Source: UBA1172 sp002457135 (GTDB taxonomy: Bacteria > Pseudomonadota > Alphaproteobacteria > Puniceispirillales > UBA1172). Taken from it: a stretch of DNA of 64,000 nt. The notes beneath the pieces were generated by a model that saw only the letters and a list, made by a program, of their open reading frames with translations, ran no database searches and had not been told where the DNA came from. Location: positions 6,006 to 70,005 of the forward strand of contig CBFIBR010000007.1 in NCBI GenBank assembly GCA_965660935.1, given 5' to 3'. This document shows positions 40,792 through 49,867 of this stretch, piece after piece. How positions within the stretch are numbered: the stretch's first letter is position 1; the number at the start of each line of letters is the position of its first letter. The translations under genes were made by a program, and so were the position numbers.

Positions 40792-41817
40792 TTGACCGAT
40801 CCTGAAACCTATAAAAACAGCCGGGACAACATCCGGGATAACAACCGGGATAACAGCCCGATTGCCGTTCTGGGTGGCGGGGCATGGGGCAGTGCGCTGG
40901 CCTCTGCCCTTGCTGCGCGTGGTCATGAAACCCGCATCTGGGTGCGGCGCGATGATCATGCCGCTGCCCTCACCGGCGGGGTATCACCGGTGCTTGATAT
41001 GGCTATTGCTGCACCGAGTCTGGCCACCACCGATGCCGCCGCCGTGCTGGATGGTGCCGGGATGGTGCTGGCGGTGCTGCCGACCTCAGCCACCGATGAT
41101 ACCATTGCCATGATCAGGGCAGGGGCCGACCCCGCGATCCCGATTGCCTGGGCCGCCAAGGGGCTGGTGCCGGGGGGTGATGCGCTGATCCCCGAACACG
41201 CCAGCGCCCATCTGCCGAACCCGGCGGTGATGCTGAGCGGCCCGAGCTTCGCTGATGAGGTAACGGCAGGCAAACCCGCTGCCCTGGTGGCGGCCAGTCA
41301 GGATGATGCCGCCGCCAACGCGGTGGCGATGCGGTTTCACGGCAGCAATATCCGTGTCTACACCAGCAATGATCCGGTCAGTGTTGCTGTGGGTGGTGCG
41401 GTCAAGAACGTCATTGCCATTGCCAGCGGTATCGTCACCGGCATGGGGCTGGGGGATAACGCCAGGGCCGCGCTCATCACACGGGGGCTGGCGGAAACCA
41501 CGCGGTTTGCGCTGGCGCTTGGCGGGCAGCGTGAAACCCTCTTCGGGCTGGCCGGTCTGGGTGACATGGTGCTGACCTGTTCGGGCGCGCATTCACGCAA
41601 TTTCGCCTTTGGCCTTGCCCTCGCAGAGGGCGGTGATACCCCGGCCAAACTGGCCGAGGGCAAGCATTCGGCTGCGGTGATCCTGCGCCGGGCTGCCCGC
41701 CTCAAGGTCGATATGCCGATCACCGAGGCGGTGGCGCGGGTGCTGATCGACGGTGCTGATATCAGGGCTGAGATCAACCGGCTGCTGCAACGCCCTGTTG
41801 ACAGCGAATGGGGCTGA
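40792..41817 (+). CDS. gpsA: Glycerol-3-phosphate dehydrogenase GpsA, TTG start
   Basis: NAD(P)-dependent enzyme of 341 residues making sn-glycerol-3-phosphate for phospholipids. Seen: IAVLGGGAWGSALASALAARGH, LPTSATDDT, PIAWAAKGL, LSGPSFADEVTAGKPAALV, GGAVKNVIAIASGI with the catalytic Lys, and GLAGLGDMVLTC. The TTG at 40792 is chosen for the AAGGGGAAG upstream and the lack of a nearer start. The first ~20 residues are an unusual extension with three RDN repeats. Confidence 0.94.
   Translation: MTDPETYKNSRDNIRDNNRDNSPIAVLGGGAWGSALASALAARGHETRIWVRRDDHAAALTGGVSPVLDMAIAAPSLATTDAAAVLDGAGMVLAVLPTSATDDTIAMIRAGADPAIPIAWAAKGLVPGGDALIPEHASAHLPNPAVMLSGPSFADEVTAGKPAALVAASQDDAAANAVAMRFHGSNIRVYTSNDPVSVAVGGAVKNVIAIASGIVTGMGLGDNARAALITRGLAETTRFALALGGQRETLFGLAGLGDMVLTCSGAHSRNFAFGLALAEGGDTPAKLAEGKHSAAVILRRAARLKVDMPITEAVARVLIDGADIRAEINRLLQRPVDSEWG
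40819..40854. repeat. 12-bp tandem repeat, 3 copies, in gpsA N terminus
   Basis: AGCCGGGACAAC, ATCCGGGATAAC and AACCGGGATAAC run in frame, encoding SRDN-IRDN-NRDN before the Rossmann motif. Confidence 0.9.
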
Positions 41818-41874
41818 GTTTCAAATAAACCCGTCACCTGAACCACGCCATCACCCGAAGTATAAGGAGCATCC

Positions 41875-42294
41875 ATGCAGTACTGGCTTTTGAAATCCGA
41901 ACCCAACACCTGGTCATGGGATGATCAGGTCAACAAAGGCGATGAGGGCGAAGGCTGGGATGGTGTCCGCAACTATCAGGCCTCCAACAACATGAAGGCC
42001 ATGCAAATCGGTGATCTTGCCTTTTTCTATCATTCGGTCAATGAGAAACGGATTGTCGGTATTGTTGAGGTGATCGAACTCTATCACCCTGACCCGACCG
42101 ATGCTTCCGGCCGTTTCGGGATGGTCACGGTCAAGGCCATCTGCCCGGTCAAGACCCCGGTTACCCTGGCTGAGATCAAGGCCAATCCGGCCCTGGCCGA
42201 AATCGCGCTGGTCAGGCAGTCACGACTGTCGGTGCTGCCGGTTACCCCCGATCACTGGGCCGAATTGATGAGGATGGCTGAAACCAGTCTGTAG
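41875..42294 (+). CDS. EVE-domain protein
   Basis: Protein of 139 residues covering the whole EVE (PUA-like) fold: YWLLKSEPNTWSWDDQ, WDGVRNYQASNNMKAMQIGDLAFFYHS, IVGIVEVIE, FGMVTVKAI and VRQSRLSVLPV. EVE domains bind modified bases in DNA or RNA. It sits at the end of tsaD-gpsA, a common place in alphaproteobacteria, and has AAGGAGC before the ATG. Confidence 0.92.
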   Translation: MQYWLLKSEPNTWSWDDQVNKGDEGEGWDGVRNYQASNNMKAMQIGDLAFFYHSVNEKRIVGIVEVIELYHPDPTDASGRFGMVTVKAICPVKTPVTLAEIKANPALAEIALVRQSRLSVLPVTPDHWAELMRMAETSL

Positions 42295-42342
42295 AAACCT
42301 GAAACCAGATTTACACAATCTAGGCTTAGGTATCAGCCAGAT

Positions 42343-42732
42343 TTAGGTATCGGTTTTGGACTGCTCGTTCTTTTCACGGAAAATGAAAATCAGGTTGCGG
42401 GCATAGATCAGCAGCCCCAGCCCCTGACCGCAGATGATCACCGGGTCCTGTCGCCAGATGGCGTAAAGCAGCAGGACCATGCCGCCGCCAATCGAAAAAT
42501 ACCAGAACATCACCGGGATGACGCTTCGTTTCGCGCCTTCGGAAGTGATCCACTGAACGATAAAGCGCATCGCGAACAGCAGCTGGCCACCGAACCCGAC
42601 CGCAATCATCACCGTTTCGGGTTGCTGGGGCAGGGTTTCAGGCAGAAACGGAAAGAGATAGACAAGGCCCGTTGAAACAGCAACGGCGACGTTTTCAATC
42701 CCTGCCGAAAGACCGCGTATCAGTTCAACCAT
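42343..42732 (-). CDS. LAB_N (lipid A synthesis N-terminal-like) membrane protein
   Basis: Protein of 129 residues with three to four hydrophobic helices and the LAB_N blocks VGFGGQLLFAMRFIVQWITSEGAKRSVIPVMFWYFSIGGG and GQGLGLLIYARNLIFIFRE. It is the family often seen beside GT2 and ArnT-like enzymes, possibly a flippase-like or carrier subunit for lipid-linked sugars. It overlaps the GT2 gene by 8 bp. Confidence 0.88.
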   Translation of the reverse strand: MVELIRGLSAGIENVAVAVSTGLVYLFPFLPETLPQQPETVMIAVGFGGQLLFAMRFIVQWITSEGAKRSVIPVMFWYFSIGGGMVLLLYAIWRQDPVIICGQGLGLLIYARNLIFIFREKNEQSKTDT

Positions 42733-43522
42733 GATGTTCTGTTACTTCCAGTTGTTTTGGCTTGCGCCGAATTAACCACATCACGCCGATAATGTCACTG
42801 ATGCCAACCATCAGCCGGTCAAGGGTCCGGTATTTGGACTGGCCCATGGTGCGGGCCGCATGGCTGACAGGCATGGCGACAACGGTTGCCCCTTCACGCC
42901 GCGCCAATGGTGCCATGAAACGGTGCATGTGATTGAAATACGGCAGGCGGAGATAAAGCTCACGATCAAAGACCTTGGTGGCACAGCCGGTATCGGGGTG
43001 ATTGTCCTGCAGGATCAGGCGGCGGACCTTGCGCGCAAAGATGGAGGCATAACGCTTGCTGAACCCGTCCTGACGCTTTGCCCTGAACCCGGCCGCCATG
43101 ACGAGACCCGGGCGATGGTCATGGACAGCCGCTTCGAGGTCAGCCAGATCACCCGGCGGGTTCTGGCCATCACCATCAAGCGTGGCAATCAGCGGGGCGC
43201 GGGCCGCCATGATGCCGCTCCTCAATGCCTGGCTCTGGCCAGCGCGTTCGGAATGGGTCAGCACCCTCAGGCAATCGATGCGTTGTTGCAGGCTGGCCAG
43301 CTCATCGGCGCTGCCATCCGTGCTGCAATCATTGACGTAGATAATCTCTATGGCGCGGCCGGAAAAGGTTTCCCTGATCCCCTCAACCAGCGGGGTGATG
43401 TTGCCTTCTTCGTTGAGTACCGGAACAACAATGCTGATTTCAGGACTGGATTGCTGGGTCTTTGGTCTGGCACTGGCCTTGCGGCGTGTTGCCTTGGGGG
43501 ATTTCATATCCGGACTCATCAT
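42725..43522 (-). CDS. Family 2 glycosyltransferase (polyprenyl-phosphate type)
   Basis: GT-A glycosyltransferase of 265 residues: ISIVVPVLNEEGNI, IIYVNDCSTDGSADEL, TLDGDGQNPPGDL (the DxD-like metal site) and ASIFARKVRRLILQDNHPDTGC. It lacks the two C-terminal helices of ArnC, like dolichol-phosphate-mannose synthases. Predicted to charge undecaprenyl phosphate with a sugar used by the neighbouring GT39 protein. Middle gene of the cassette. Confidence 0.88.
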   Translation of the reverse strand: MMSPDMKSPKATRRKASARPKTQQSSPEISIVVPVLNEEGNITPLVEGIRETFSGRAIEIIYVNDCSTDGSADELASLQQRIDCLRVLTHSERAGQSQALRSGIMAARAPLIATLDGDGQNPPGDLADLEAAVHDHRPGLVMAAGFRAKRQDGFSKRYASIFARKVRRLILQDNHPDTGCATKVFDRELYLRLPYFNHMHRFMAPLARREGATVVAMPVSHAARTMGQSKYRTLDRLMVGISDIIGVMWLIRRKPKQLEVTEHHG

Positions 43523-43560
43523 TTGTTATTGTTTTGTCTTACTCTCAGCCACCGCTTGCG

Positions 43561-45267
43561 TCAATCAGCGGCGCGGTAGAATTCAAGCTCCACCCGCTTG
43601 CCACGAGACGCATTATAGCCGTTCACCTGACCGGCCTGGCTGACCGCAATACCGGCCGTGGCGGCGGTTTCGAGGAACTCCGCCTCAGCGCGTTTTTCGA
43701 CAATGGCCAGACCGTTGGGGGCCTCGGCCAGAAACAGCGCGACTTCGGGTGCGCTGAAGAGCAGCGTATCGGTGCCAAGGCTGAACACCATCGACGGCTC
43801 ATGATAACCCGCCACCGCGATGCTATCCACTGGCTCCTCCAATGATGCAATCGCTGATTTCAGGCGCGGGGCGATATGCATGTCGCTCAGCGATGGCAGT
43901 ACCCCGCCAAACACCGCCGCATGAAAACCGCTGGCGGTGACAGCGATCAGCAGCAGAACAGCCAGTTTCTGGACCCGCCCCCACCAATAGGCCAGCCCCG
44001 CAACCATCACCGAAAGGATGAAGGCAGTCAGGCCCCATTCCCGGCTGCCGCCCAGATCACTGGCCGCGTAAAGCACCACCACCCCGAGCGAGACTGAGGC
44101 CAGCATGAAAACCCCGTTCCAGCCGATGACCAGCAGGCGCATTGCATCAAGCCCCCTCAGCCAGGGGAATATCCTTGCCCTTAGGGGGCTGCCATCAGGG
44201 GCCGTGACACTGCGGCGTTTCGGCGGCATCCTGAACTCGATGCCGTAAGCCATGAGCATGGCCAGCGCAGGCATCACCGGCAGGATATAATGCGGCAGTT
44301 TCGTTGGCGTCAACTCAATCACCATCCAGAAGGGCAGAACCCAGCCGAGGAGGAAAATCACCTCCCGGTCACGGCGGCGTTTCAGCACTTCCATGATGCC
44401 GCGCATCAGGAGCAGGCTGCCGGGCCAGAATGTCAGCACCAGCAGCGCCAGATGTGTCAGCGGCGGCGCGCCATGCGATTCCTGCCCTGACTGGATCTTG
44501 CTGACCAGATCACCCTTGATGGCGGTGGCCAGAAACACGCCGTCAGTGGCGTGGGTCACCAGGATCACCCAGGGCAGCACCATCACGGTCAGCACGATGA
44601 ACCCCAGCACCGGCCGCAGGAAATAGATCCAGCGCCAGCTGCGTTCACGAAGCGTCAGCACCGCGACCGTGAGGGCGGCGATCAGCGGAGCAATCGGCCC
44701 CTTGATCAGGATAGCCAGCCCCATCGCGGCCCAGAAAACCATGGCCAGTTTTCCCGAAACGTAATCACCGCTCAGCCCCTGATCGTAAATCCGCCAGAGC
44801 GCGATTTGCTGAACCAGTATGGCCGCGCACAGCATGGCATCGGTCTTGGCGAGATGCGCCTCTGCCACCAGCGTCAGGCTGGAAGCCATGAAAATACCGG
44901 CGATCAACGCCTGCCTGAAGGGCATCAACTGGCGGGCAAACCCGAAACTCGCCAGCGCGACAATCATGGCCCCCAGCAGGCTTGGCAGACGATAGCTTGA
45001 AATCCTGTCTTCGCCGAGCAGCCTGGCCGATGCTGCCTGCATCCAGTAGATACCGACGGGTTTCTTGGCGCGGAGTTCCTGCTGATAGCGGACTGTCACC
45101 AGATCACCGCTTTCAACCATCTGCTTGCTGGCCTGGGCAAAACGCGATTCATCCCTGTCCATGGGCGGCAGGGTCGACAGGCCCGGCACAAAGGCAATGA
45201 TCCCGACAAGGATGACGGCGACAAAGGCCAGCCTGACAGCAAGAGGATGATGAAAAATATCGGTCAC
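43561..45267 (-). CDS. ArnT-like family 39 glycosyltransferase, probable GTG start
   Basis: Multi-pass membrane protein of 568 residues, a lipid-linked sugar transferase of the ArnT/PMT type. The first periplasmic loop has PPMDRDESRFAQASKQMVESGDLVTVRY, holding the catalytic acid, and KKPVGIYWMQA follows; about eleven helices and a soluble C-terminal domain come after. Probably modifies lipid A or another surface glycan. No ATG fits; GTG 45267 gives the family start, but the ribosome site is weak. Longer frames overlap the MATE gene. Confidence 0.85.
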   Translation of the reverse strand: MTDIFHHPLAVRLAFVAVILVGIIAFVPGLSTLPPMDRDESRFAQASKQMVESGDLVTVRYQQELRAKKPVGIYWMQAASARLLGEDRISSYRLPSLLGAMIVALASFGFARQLMPFRQALIAGIFMASSLTLVAEAHLAKTDAMLCAAILVQQIALWRIYDQGLSGDYVSGKLAMVFWAAMGLAILIKGPIAPLIAALTVAVLTLRERSWRWIYFLRPVLGFIVLTVMVLPWVILVTHATDGVFLATAIKGDLVSKIQSGQESHGAPPLTHLALLVLTFWPGSLLLMRGIMEVLKRRRDREVIFLLGWVLPFWMVIELTPTKLPHYILPVMPALAMLMAYGIEFRMPPKRRSVTAPDGSPLRARIFPWLRGLDAMRLLVIGWNGVFMLASVSLGVVVLYAASDLGGSREWGLTAFILSVMVAGLAYWWGRVQKLAVLLLIAVTASGFHAAVFGGVLPSLSDMHIAPRLKSAIASLEEPVDSIAVAGYHEPSMVFSLGTDTLLFSAPEVALFLAEAPNGLAIVEKRAEAEFLETAATAGIAVSQAGQVNGYNASRGKRVELEFYRAAD

Positions 45268-45322
45268 GCGATCAAACGGTCTCGGTTGTTGCTTAATATT
45301 CCAGATAGGATAAACAGGAACA

Positions 45323-46678
45323 ATGATACCTGATCCCCCATCAACCCCATTCTTTACCCCAGATCGCCGCGCCATGCGAAAGAAAATCTGGCAGCTGACC
45401 CTGCCGGTGATCCTGGCCAATATCACCGTGCCTTTTGTCGGCATGGTCGATACCGCGGTGATGGGGCATTTTGACAGTGCGCATTATATCGGCGCGGTGG
45501 CGATGGGCAGCTTTCTGTTCAGCCTGATCTCCATCAGCTTCGGGTTTTTGCGGATGGCAACAACCGGGCTGGTGGCCCAGTCCCATGGTGCCGATGACCG
45601 CCCCGGGGTGGTGCTGAATTACCTGCGCGCTGTGGCCATGGCACTGATGCTCGGTGTGCTGATGGTGGTGCTGGCCCAGCCGATCATCATGCTGGCGCGG
45701 CAGTTCCTTTCGGCCAGTGAGCCGGTGCTGGATGGCATGGCGGTCTACATGACGATCGTTGCCTTTGCGGCCCCGGCTGTGTTCCTCAACATGGTGGGGC
45801 TGGGGCTGCTGTTTGGTCTCCAGCGTGTCAACAGCTGCCTTATCCAGCTGGTGGCGATCAACTGCATCAATATTGCCGTAAACCTGATCCTGGTGATCGG
45901 TCTGGGCATGAAAATCGAAGGCGTGGCCCTGGCCACGGTGCTGGCGCAATACACCGGCACCGGCGTGACGGCCTGGCTGGTGATCAGGGCGGTTGGTCAT
46001 CCCCGGGACTGGCCCTGGCCACCGGTGCGGGAGGTTGTCTCGCTTTCGGCACTGGCTGAATATTTCGGTCTTGGCCGTGATCTGACGATCCGCACCTTTG
46101 GCATCATGCTGGGGGAAATGCTGGTGCTGAATTCTTCGGCCTCGCTCGGGGATGTTGAACTGGCGGCAACCCAGCTCGGTTTCGTGCTGTTCGGGATCAT
46201 CGCCTATGGGCTTGACGGTTTCGCCCATGCCGCCGAAAGCCTGGTGGGGGAGGCTATCGGCCGCCGTGACCGCGCCCGCCTGAAACAAGCGATTGAGGAA
46301 GGCACCATCATGGCCTTTGCCATGGCGGTTGTGTTTGGCGGGATCATTTTTTTTGGTGCCGGCCTGTTCTTCCGCCTGATGACCAGCCTGCCTGAGGTGC
46401 TGATGACGATTGACAGCCTGATCCCCTGGCTTGCCGCGATCCCTGTTATCTCGGTCTTTGCGTTCATGATGGATGGCGTTTTTGTCGGCGCAACCCGCGC
46501 CCGGATCATGCGTGATGCCATGGTCATGTCGGTGGTGGTGTTTATCCCGGCGATCTATTTCGGTCACATGATGTTTGGCCTGCACGGGATCTGGGCGGCG
46601 TTTCTGTTTCTTCTTGGTGTCAGGGGCGGTACACTCTGGCTTCGCCTCGACCGCGTTTATGAAAAGGCCACTGCCTGA
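45323..46678 (+). CDS. MATE-family exporter (DinF-like)
   Basis: Twelve-helix Na+/H+ drug antiporter of 451 residues. Typical blocks: LTLPVILANITVPFVGMVDTAVMGHF, the symmetric second-half LNSSASLGDVELAATQLGFVLFGIIAYGLDGFAHAAESLVGEAIG, and FVGATRARIMRDAM, closest to the DinF branch. AGGA lies 5 bases before ATG 45323; ATG 45374 would remove 17 polar residues. Divergent from the ArnT-like gene. Confidence 0.9.
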   Translation: MIPDPPSTPFFTPDRRAMRKKIWQLTLPVILANITVPFVGMVDTAVMGHFDSAHYIGAVAMGSFLFSLISISFGFLRMATTGLVAQSHGADDRPGVVLNYLRAVAMALMLGVLMVVLAQPIIMLARQFLSASEPVLDGMAVYMTIVAFAAPAVFLNMVGLGLLFGLQRVNSCLIQLVAINCINIAVNLILVIGLGMKIEGVALATVLAQYTGTGVTAWLVIRAVGHPRDWPWPPVREVVSLSALAEYFGLGRDLTIRTFGIMLGEMLVLNSSASLGDVELAATQLGFVLFGIIAYGLDGFAHAAESLVGEAIGRRDRARLKQAIEEGTIMAFAMAVVFGGIIFFGAGLFFRLMTSLPEVLMTIDSLIPWLAAIPVISVFAFMMDGVFVGATRARIMRDAMVMSVVVFIPAIYFGHMMFGLHGIWAAFLFLLGVRGGTLWLRLDRVYEKATA

Positions 46679-46682
46679 TATA

Positions 46683-46712
46683 AATACCCCTGAATGTAAT
46701 ACCCCTGATGAT
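46683..46712. repeat. 15-bp intergenic tandem duplication
   Basis: AATACCCCTGAATGT and AATACCCCTGATGAT lie next to each other between the MATE and aminopeptidase genes. Confidence 0.8.
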
Positions 46713-46749
46713 AGTAATTTCCGGATTTGATGAATTGTAAGGAACCACC

Positions 46750-48096
46750 ATGCCGATTGTGACCACTGCTGAAACCCCGCGCACCCTGCGGCTCCTCAAC
46801 ACGACCGATTTTCCCGGCGGGCTCGACCAGCTCCCCCCAGCGATTGCTGCCTGGGTCAGGGATCACGGGTTTGAGGCTGCCCCGGCCCTGAAACTGGTTC
46901 TGCCGGGTGAAACGGGCGGGATTGCAGGGGCGGTGATCGGCAGCCGGGGTGATGGTTTTGCTGATGGTGCGGCGGCCGCCAGCCTGCCGCCACTGGACTG
47001 GCAGATTGAGGGCGAATGCACCGAAGCCTTCGGCCTCGGTTTCCTGATGGAGCAATACCGGTTTGACCGGTTTCGCCAGAAAAAGACTGTATCCCCAAAC
47101 CCCCGGCTGGTGATCGCTGATACCGCGCTGAAGGCAAGGCTTGAGGCGATCAATGGCGGGATCAGCCTGGCCCGCGATCTGATCAACCTGCCCGCCAATC
47201 ACCTCAACCCCCAGGGGCTGGAGGATGAGGCACGGACCCTGGCTGAGGCCTATGATGCCTCGATTACCGTCATCAGCGGGGAGCAGCTGGAACGTGATTT
47301 CCCGGCGATTGATGTCGTTGGCCGGGCAGCGGAAAGCCCGCCACGGCTGATTGATATGCGCTGGGGCGAAACAGGGCCGATGATCACGCTGGTGGGCAAG
47401 GGCGTGACCTTTGACAGTGGCGGCCTCGACCTGAAACCATCATCGGCCATGGAAATGATGAAAAAGGATATGGGCGGCGCGGCGATTACCCTCGGGCTGA
47501 CCCGGACGATCATGGCGCTCGGCCTCCCCCTGAGATTGAGGGTGCTGGTGCCGGTGGCGGAAAACGCTGTTTCCGATAAATCCTTCCGTCCCCTTGATGT
47601 GATTGAAACCGCCGCCGGTATCCCGGTTGAGGTTGGCAATACCGATGCCGAAGGCAGGCTGATTCTCGCCGATGCGCTCCACCTCGCCACCAGTGAGGAG
47701 CCTGAACTGCTGATTGATTTTGCCACCCTCACCGGCGCGGCCCGGGTTGCGGTCGGCACCGAATTGCCCGCGCTGTTTTCAAACGACCGGGCGCTGTCTG
47801 CCGAATTTGTGGAGGCGGGTGATGCAGCGGGTGATCCGCTCTGGCCGATGCCGCTGCACCAGCCTTATGAACGTTTCCTTGATGGCGGCCACACGGCGCT
47901 GTCCTCAACCGGGGCATCACGCTATGGCGGGGCGATCACGGCGGCGCTGTTCCTGCAACGCTTTCTGCAAAAACCCGTGCCATGGGCGCATATCGATGTG
48001 ATGGCGTGGAATCTGGCATCACGCCCCGGCTACCCCAAAGGCGGTGAGGCCATGGGGCTGCGTGCCGCGCTCAGGCTGGTTGAAGGCAAGCTCTAG
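46750..48096 (+). CDS. M17 leucyl aminopeptidase family protein
   Basis: Zinc/manganese aminopeptidase of 448 residues. The C-terminal catalytic half has VTFDSGGLDLKPSSAMEMMKKDMGGAA with the metal-binding Lys/Asp, the signature NTDAEGRL, and LIDFATLTGAARVAVG. The N-terminal part is shorter and more diverged than in PepA, as in PepB-like proteins. It trims peptides in the cytoplasm. AAGGA precedes the ATG. Its last 4 bp overlap the convergent dehydrogenase gene. Confidence 0.92.
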   Translation: MPIVTTAETPRTLRLLNTTDFPGGLDQLPPAIAAWVRDHGFEAAPALKLVLPGETGGIAGAVIGSRGDGFADGAAAASLPPLDWQIEGECTEAFGLGFLMEQYRFDRFRQKKTVSPNPRLVIADTALKARLEAINGGISLARDLINLPANHLNPQGLEDEARTLAEAYDASITVISGEQLERDFPAIDVVGRAAESPPRLIDMRWGETGPMITLVGKGVTFDSGGLDLKPSSAMEMMKKDMGGAAITLGLTRTIMALGLPLRLRVLVPVAENAVSDKSFRPLDVIETAAGIPVEVGNTDAEGRLILADALHLATSEEPELLIDFATLTGAARVAVGTELPALFSNDRALSAEFVEAGDAAGDPLWPMPLHQPYERFLDGGHTALSSTGASRYGGAITAALFLQRFLQKPVPWAHIDVMAWNLASRPGYPKGGEAMGLRAALRLVEGKL

Positions 48097-49031
48097 TAAC
48101 CGCGGCTGATATCAACGTTGTTTTCAGGCTCACGCCCGGCCCGGATGGCCTTGATCGCCTCCACCACCTGGGGGGCGGCGCTGATCTCACTGGTCTGGGC
48201 CGATACATGGGGCCAGATCGTCACCCCGGGATGATCCCATAGCGGATGCCCCCCGGGCAGGGGTTCGGTGCGGGTGACATCCAGCACCGCCGCGCTGATC
48301 ATGCCATTGTCGATGGCGGCGATCAGATCATCCTCAACCACTTGCAGGCCCCGGCCCGAATTGATGAAGACCGCACCGGGTTTCATCCGGGCGAAGGTTC
48401 CAGCGTCATAGAGATCGGTAGTCTCAGGGGTCAGCGGCAGGATGGAAACCAGATAATCCGCCTCCCCAAGGCAGGCGATGAAACCATCATCGCCGTGACG
48501 GGCATCAACCCCGGACAGGGTTTTGGCCGTGCGGGACCACCCGATGGTGCGGAACCCCATCATGGCGGCTTTCTGTACCACGACGCTGCCAATGGCCCCC
48601 AGCCCCATCACCGCGACGCAGTAATCACCCGCGAGGCGTTGTTCGAACTGGACCCATTCCTGACGCTTTTCCAGATCGCGATAGGCATCACGTTCACGGT
48701 GTTTTTCAAGGATGGCAAGCAACACCCATTCGGCCATGGAATCGGCCATGAACGGATCAACCAGCCGCGCCAGTTTCAGGTGCGGGGGAAAGGTTTTGCC
48801 CTTCAGGACATGGTCAACACCCTGACCCAGCGAAATCACGCCTTTCAGGTTGTGGTGATCGGCGATCAATCCGTTGGGGGGATTCCAGGTCATCAGCACA
48901 TCGGCCTTATCGGCATCAGGGCTGTCAGCCGTCACCAGCTTGAGGGAGGGCAGCATCCTGCCGAGGGTTTTCTGCCACTGATCCATGCGGCCGGCATCGT
49001 TATAATAAAGGACGTGGATGGGTTCCTGCAT
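48093..49031 (-). CDS. D-2-hydroxyacid dehydrogenase (glyoxylate/hydroxypyruvate reductase A-like)
   Basis: NAD(P)H-dependent reductase of 312 residues, GhrA-like. Rossmann motif VMGLGAIGSVV, catalytic Arg in INSGRGLQVVEDDL, a Glu in LDVTRTEPLPGGHPLWDHPGV and the final His in WPHVSAQT. Likely reduces glyoxylate or hydroxypyruvate, which would fit with glycine made from sarcosine, but the exact substrate is unproven. Confidence 0.9.
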   Translation of the reverse strand: MQEPIHVLYYNDAGRMDQWQKTLGRMLPSLKLVTADSPDADKADVLMTWNPPNGLIADHHNLKGVISLGQGVDHVLKGKTFPPHLKLARLVDPFMADSMAEWVLLAILEKHRERDAYRDLEKRQEWVQFEQRLAGDYCVAVMGLGAIGSVVVQKAAMMGFRTIGWSRTAKTLSGVDARHGDDGFIACLGEADYLVSILPLTPETTDLYDAGTFARMKPGAVFINSGRGLQVVEDDLIAAIDNGMISAAVLDVTRTEPLPGGHPLWDHPGVTIWPHVSAQTSEISAAPQVVEAIKAIRAGREPENNVDISRGY

Positions 49032-49069
49032 TTCACTATTCCACCTTCTGGATAATCCGGCACGCGCTG

Positions 49070-49867
49070 TCAGCCGAGCGCGCTGATGGCGTGATCATGC
49101 AGTGCCGGTGACGCTGTGGCAAGGGCCGTGCCGTCATAATCATCGAGCCGGATGGGTTCGCCATCCCAGCGGGTAACGCATCCCCCGGCCCCGGTGATGA
49201 CGGGGATTGAGGCCATGATGTCATAGGGCGCGAGGTTAGCCTCGGCCACGATATCGCACCAGCCGCTGGCAAGATGGGCGTAATTGGCGCAATCACCGCC
49301 GTATCCTGTGACCATGGAACGGGTAGCCAGCTGATCAAATCGGGCATGATACCGGCCGAGGGCTACCGAGCTGGTGGTGACGGTTCGGGCGGCGTTGAGG
49401 TCAGCCAGCCCGGATGTTGTGACGGGCATGCCGTTATGCAGTGTTGGCCTCCCCTCAACGCCAATCCAGCATTGATCGAGGGCGGGCAGGTCAATGATGC
49501 CGACAACGGGCCTGTCATCCATCAGCACAGCGATGAGCGTGCCGAAGAGCGGGCTGCCGCAGGTAAAGGCGCGGGTACCATCGATGGGGTCAATCACCCA
49601 GGTGAAATCGCCGCCGCCTGTTTTTGCGGCTTCTTCCTCACCGATGATGCCGTGATCCGGGAACCGGGCCATGATGGCATCACGCAACGCCGCCTCCACC
49701 GATTTATCAGCGATGGTAACCGGGGACAGATCAGATTTTTTTTCAATATCCGGGGCCTGCCGGAACCATTTTTTGATGATGGGGCGGCTGATATTATTCA
49801 GCGTGGCCGCAAACGCCGCCACATCCTCGAGCGCTGTGTTCTGGTCAGGGGATGCGCCCGGGGACAT
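49070..49867 (-). CDS. hisN: Histidinol-phosphate phosphatase HisN (inositol monophosphatase family)
   Basis: Mg-dependent phosphatase of 265 residues. Metal motifs: IIGEEEA, WVIDPIDGTRAFTCGSPLFG and ASGWCDIVAEANLAPYDIMA. KSDLSPVTIADKSVE is the usual opening. In alphaproteobacteria this member often carries out the histidinol-phosphate step; inositol monophosphate or similar esters remain possible. It starts on the last base of the cytochrome c stop (TAATG). Confidence 0.85.
   Translation of the reverse strand: MSPGASPDQNTALEDVAAFAATLNNISRPIIKKWFRQAPDIEKKSDLSPVTIADKSVEAALRDAIMARFPDHGIIGEEEAAKTGGGDFTWVIDPIDGTRAFTCGSPLFGTLIAVLMDDRPVVGIIDLPALDQCWIGVEGRPTLHNGMPVTTSGLADLNAARTVTTSSVALGRYHARFDQLATRSMVTGYGGDCANYAHLASGWCDIVAEANLAPYDIMASIPVITGAGGCVTRWDGEPIRLDDYDGTALATASPALHDHAISALG

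Noticed and set aside
45341..46585. Minus-strand frame of 414 codons across the MATE gene
   Set aside because: Same kind of shadow: extreme His/Gln/Asp content and no recognisable motif opposite a good membrane transporter.
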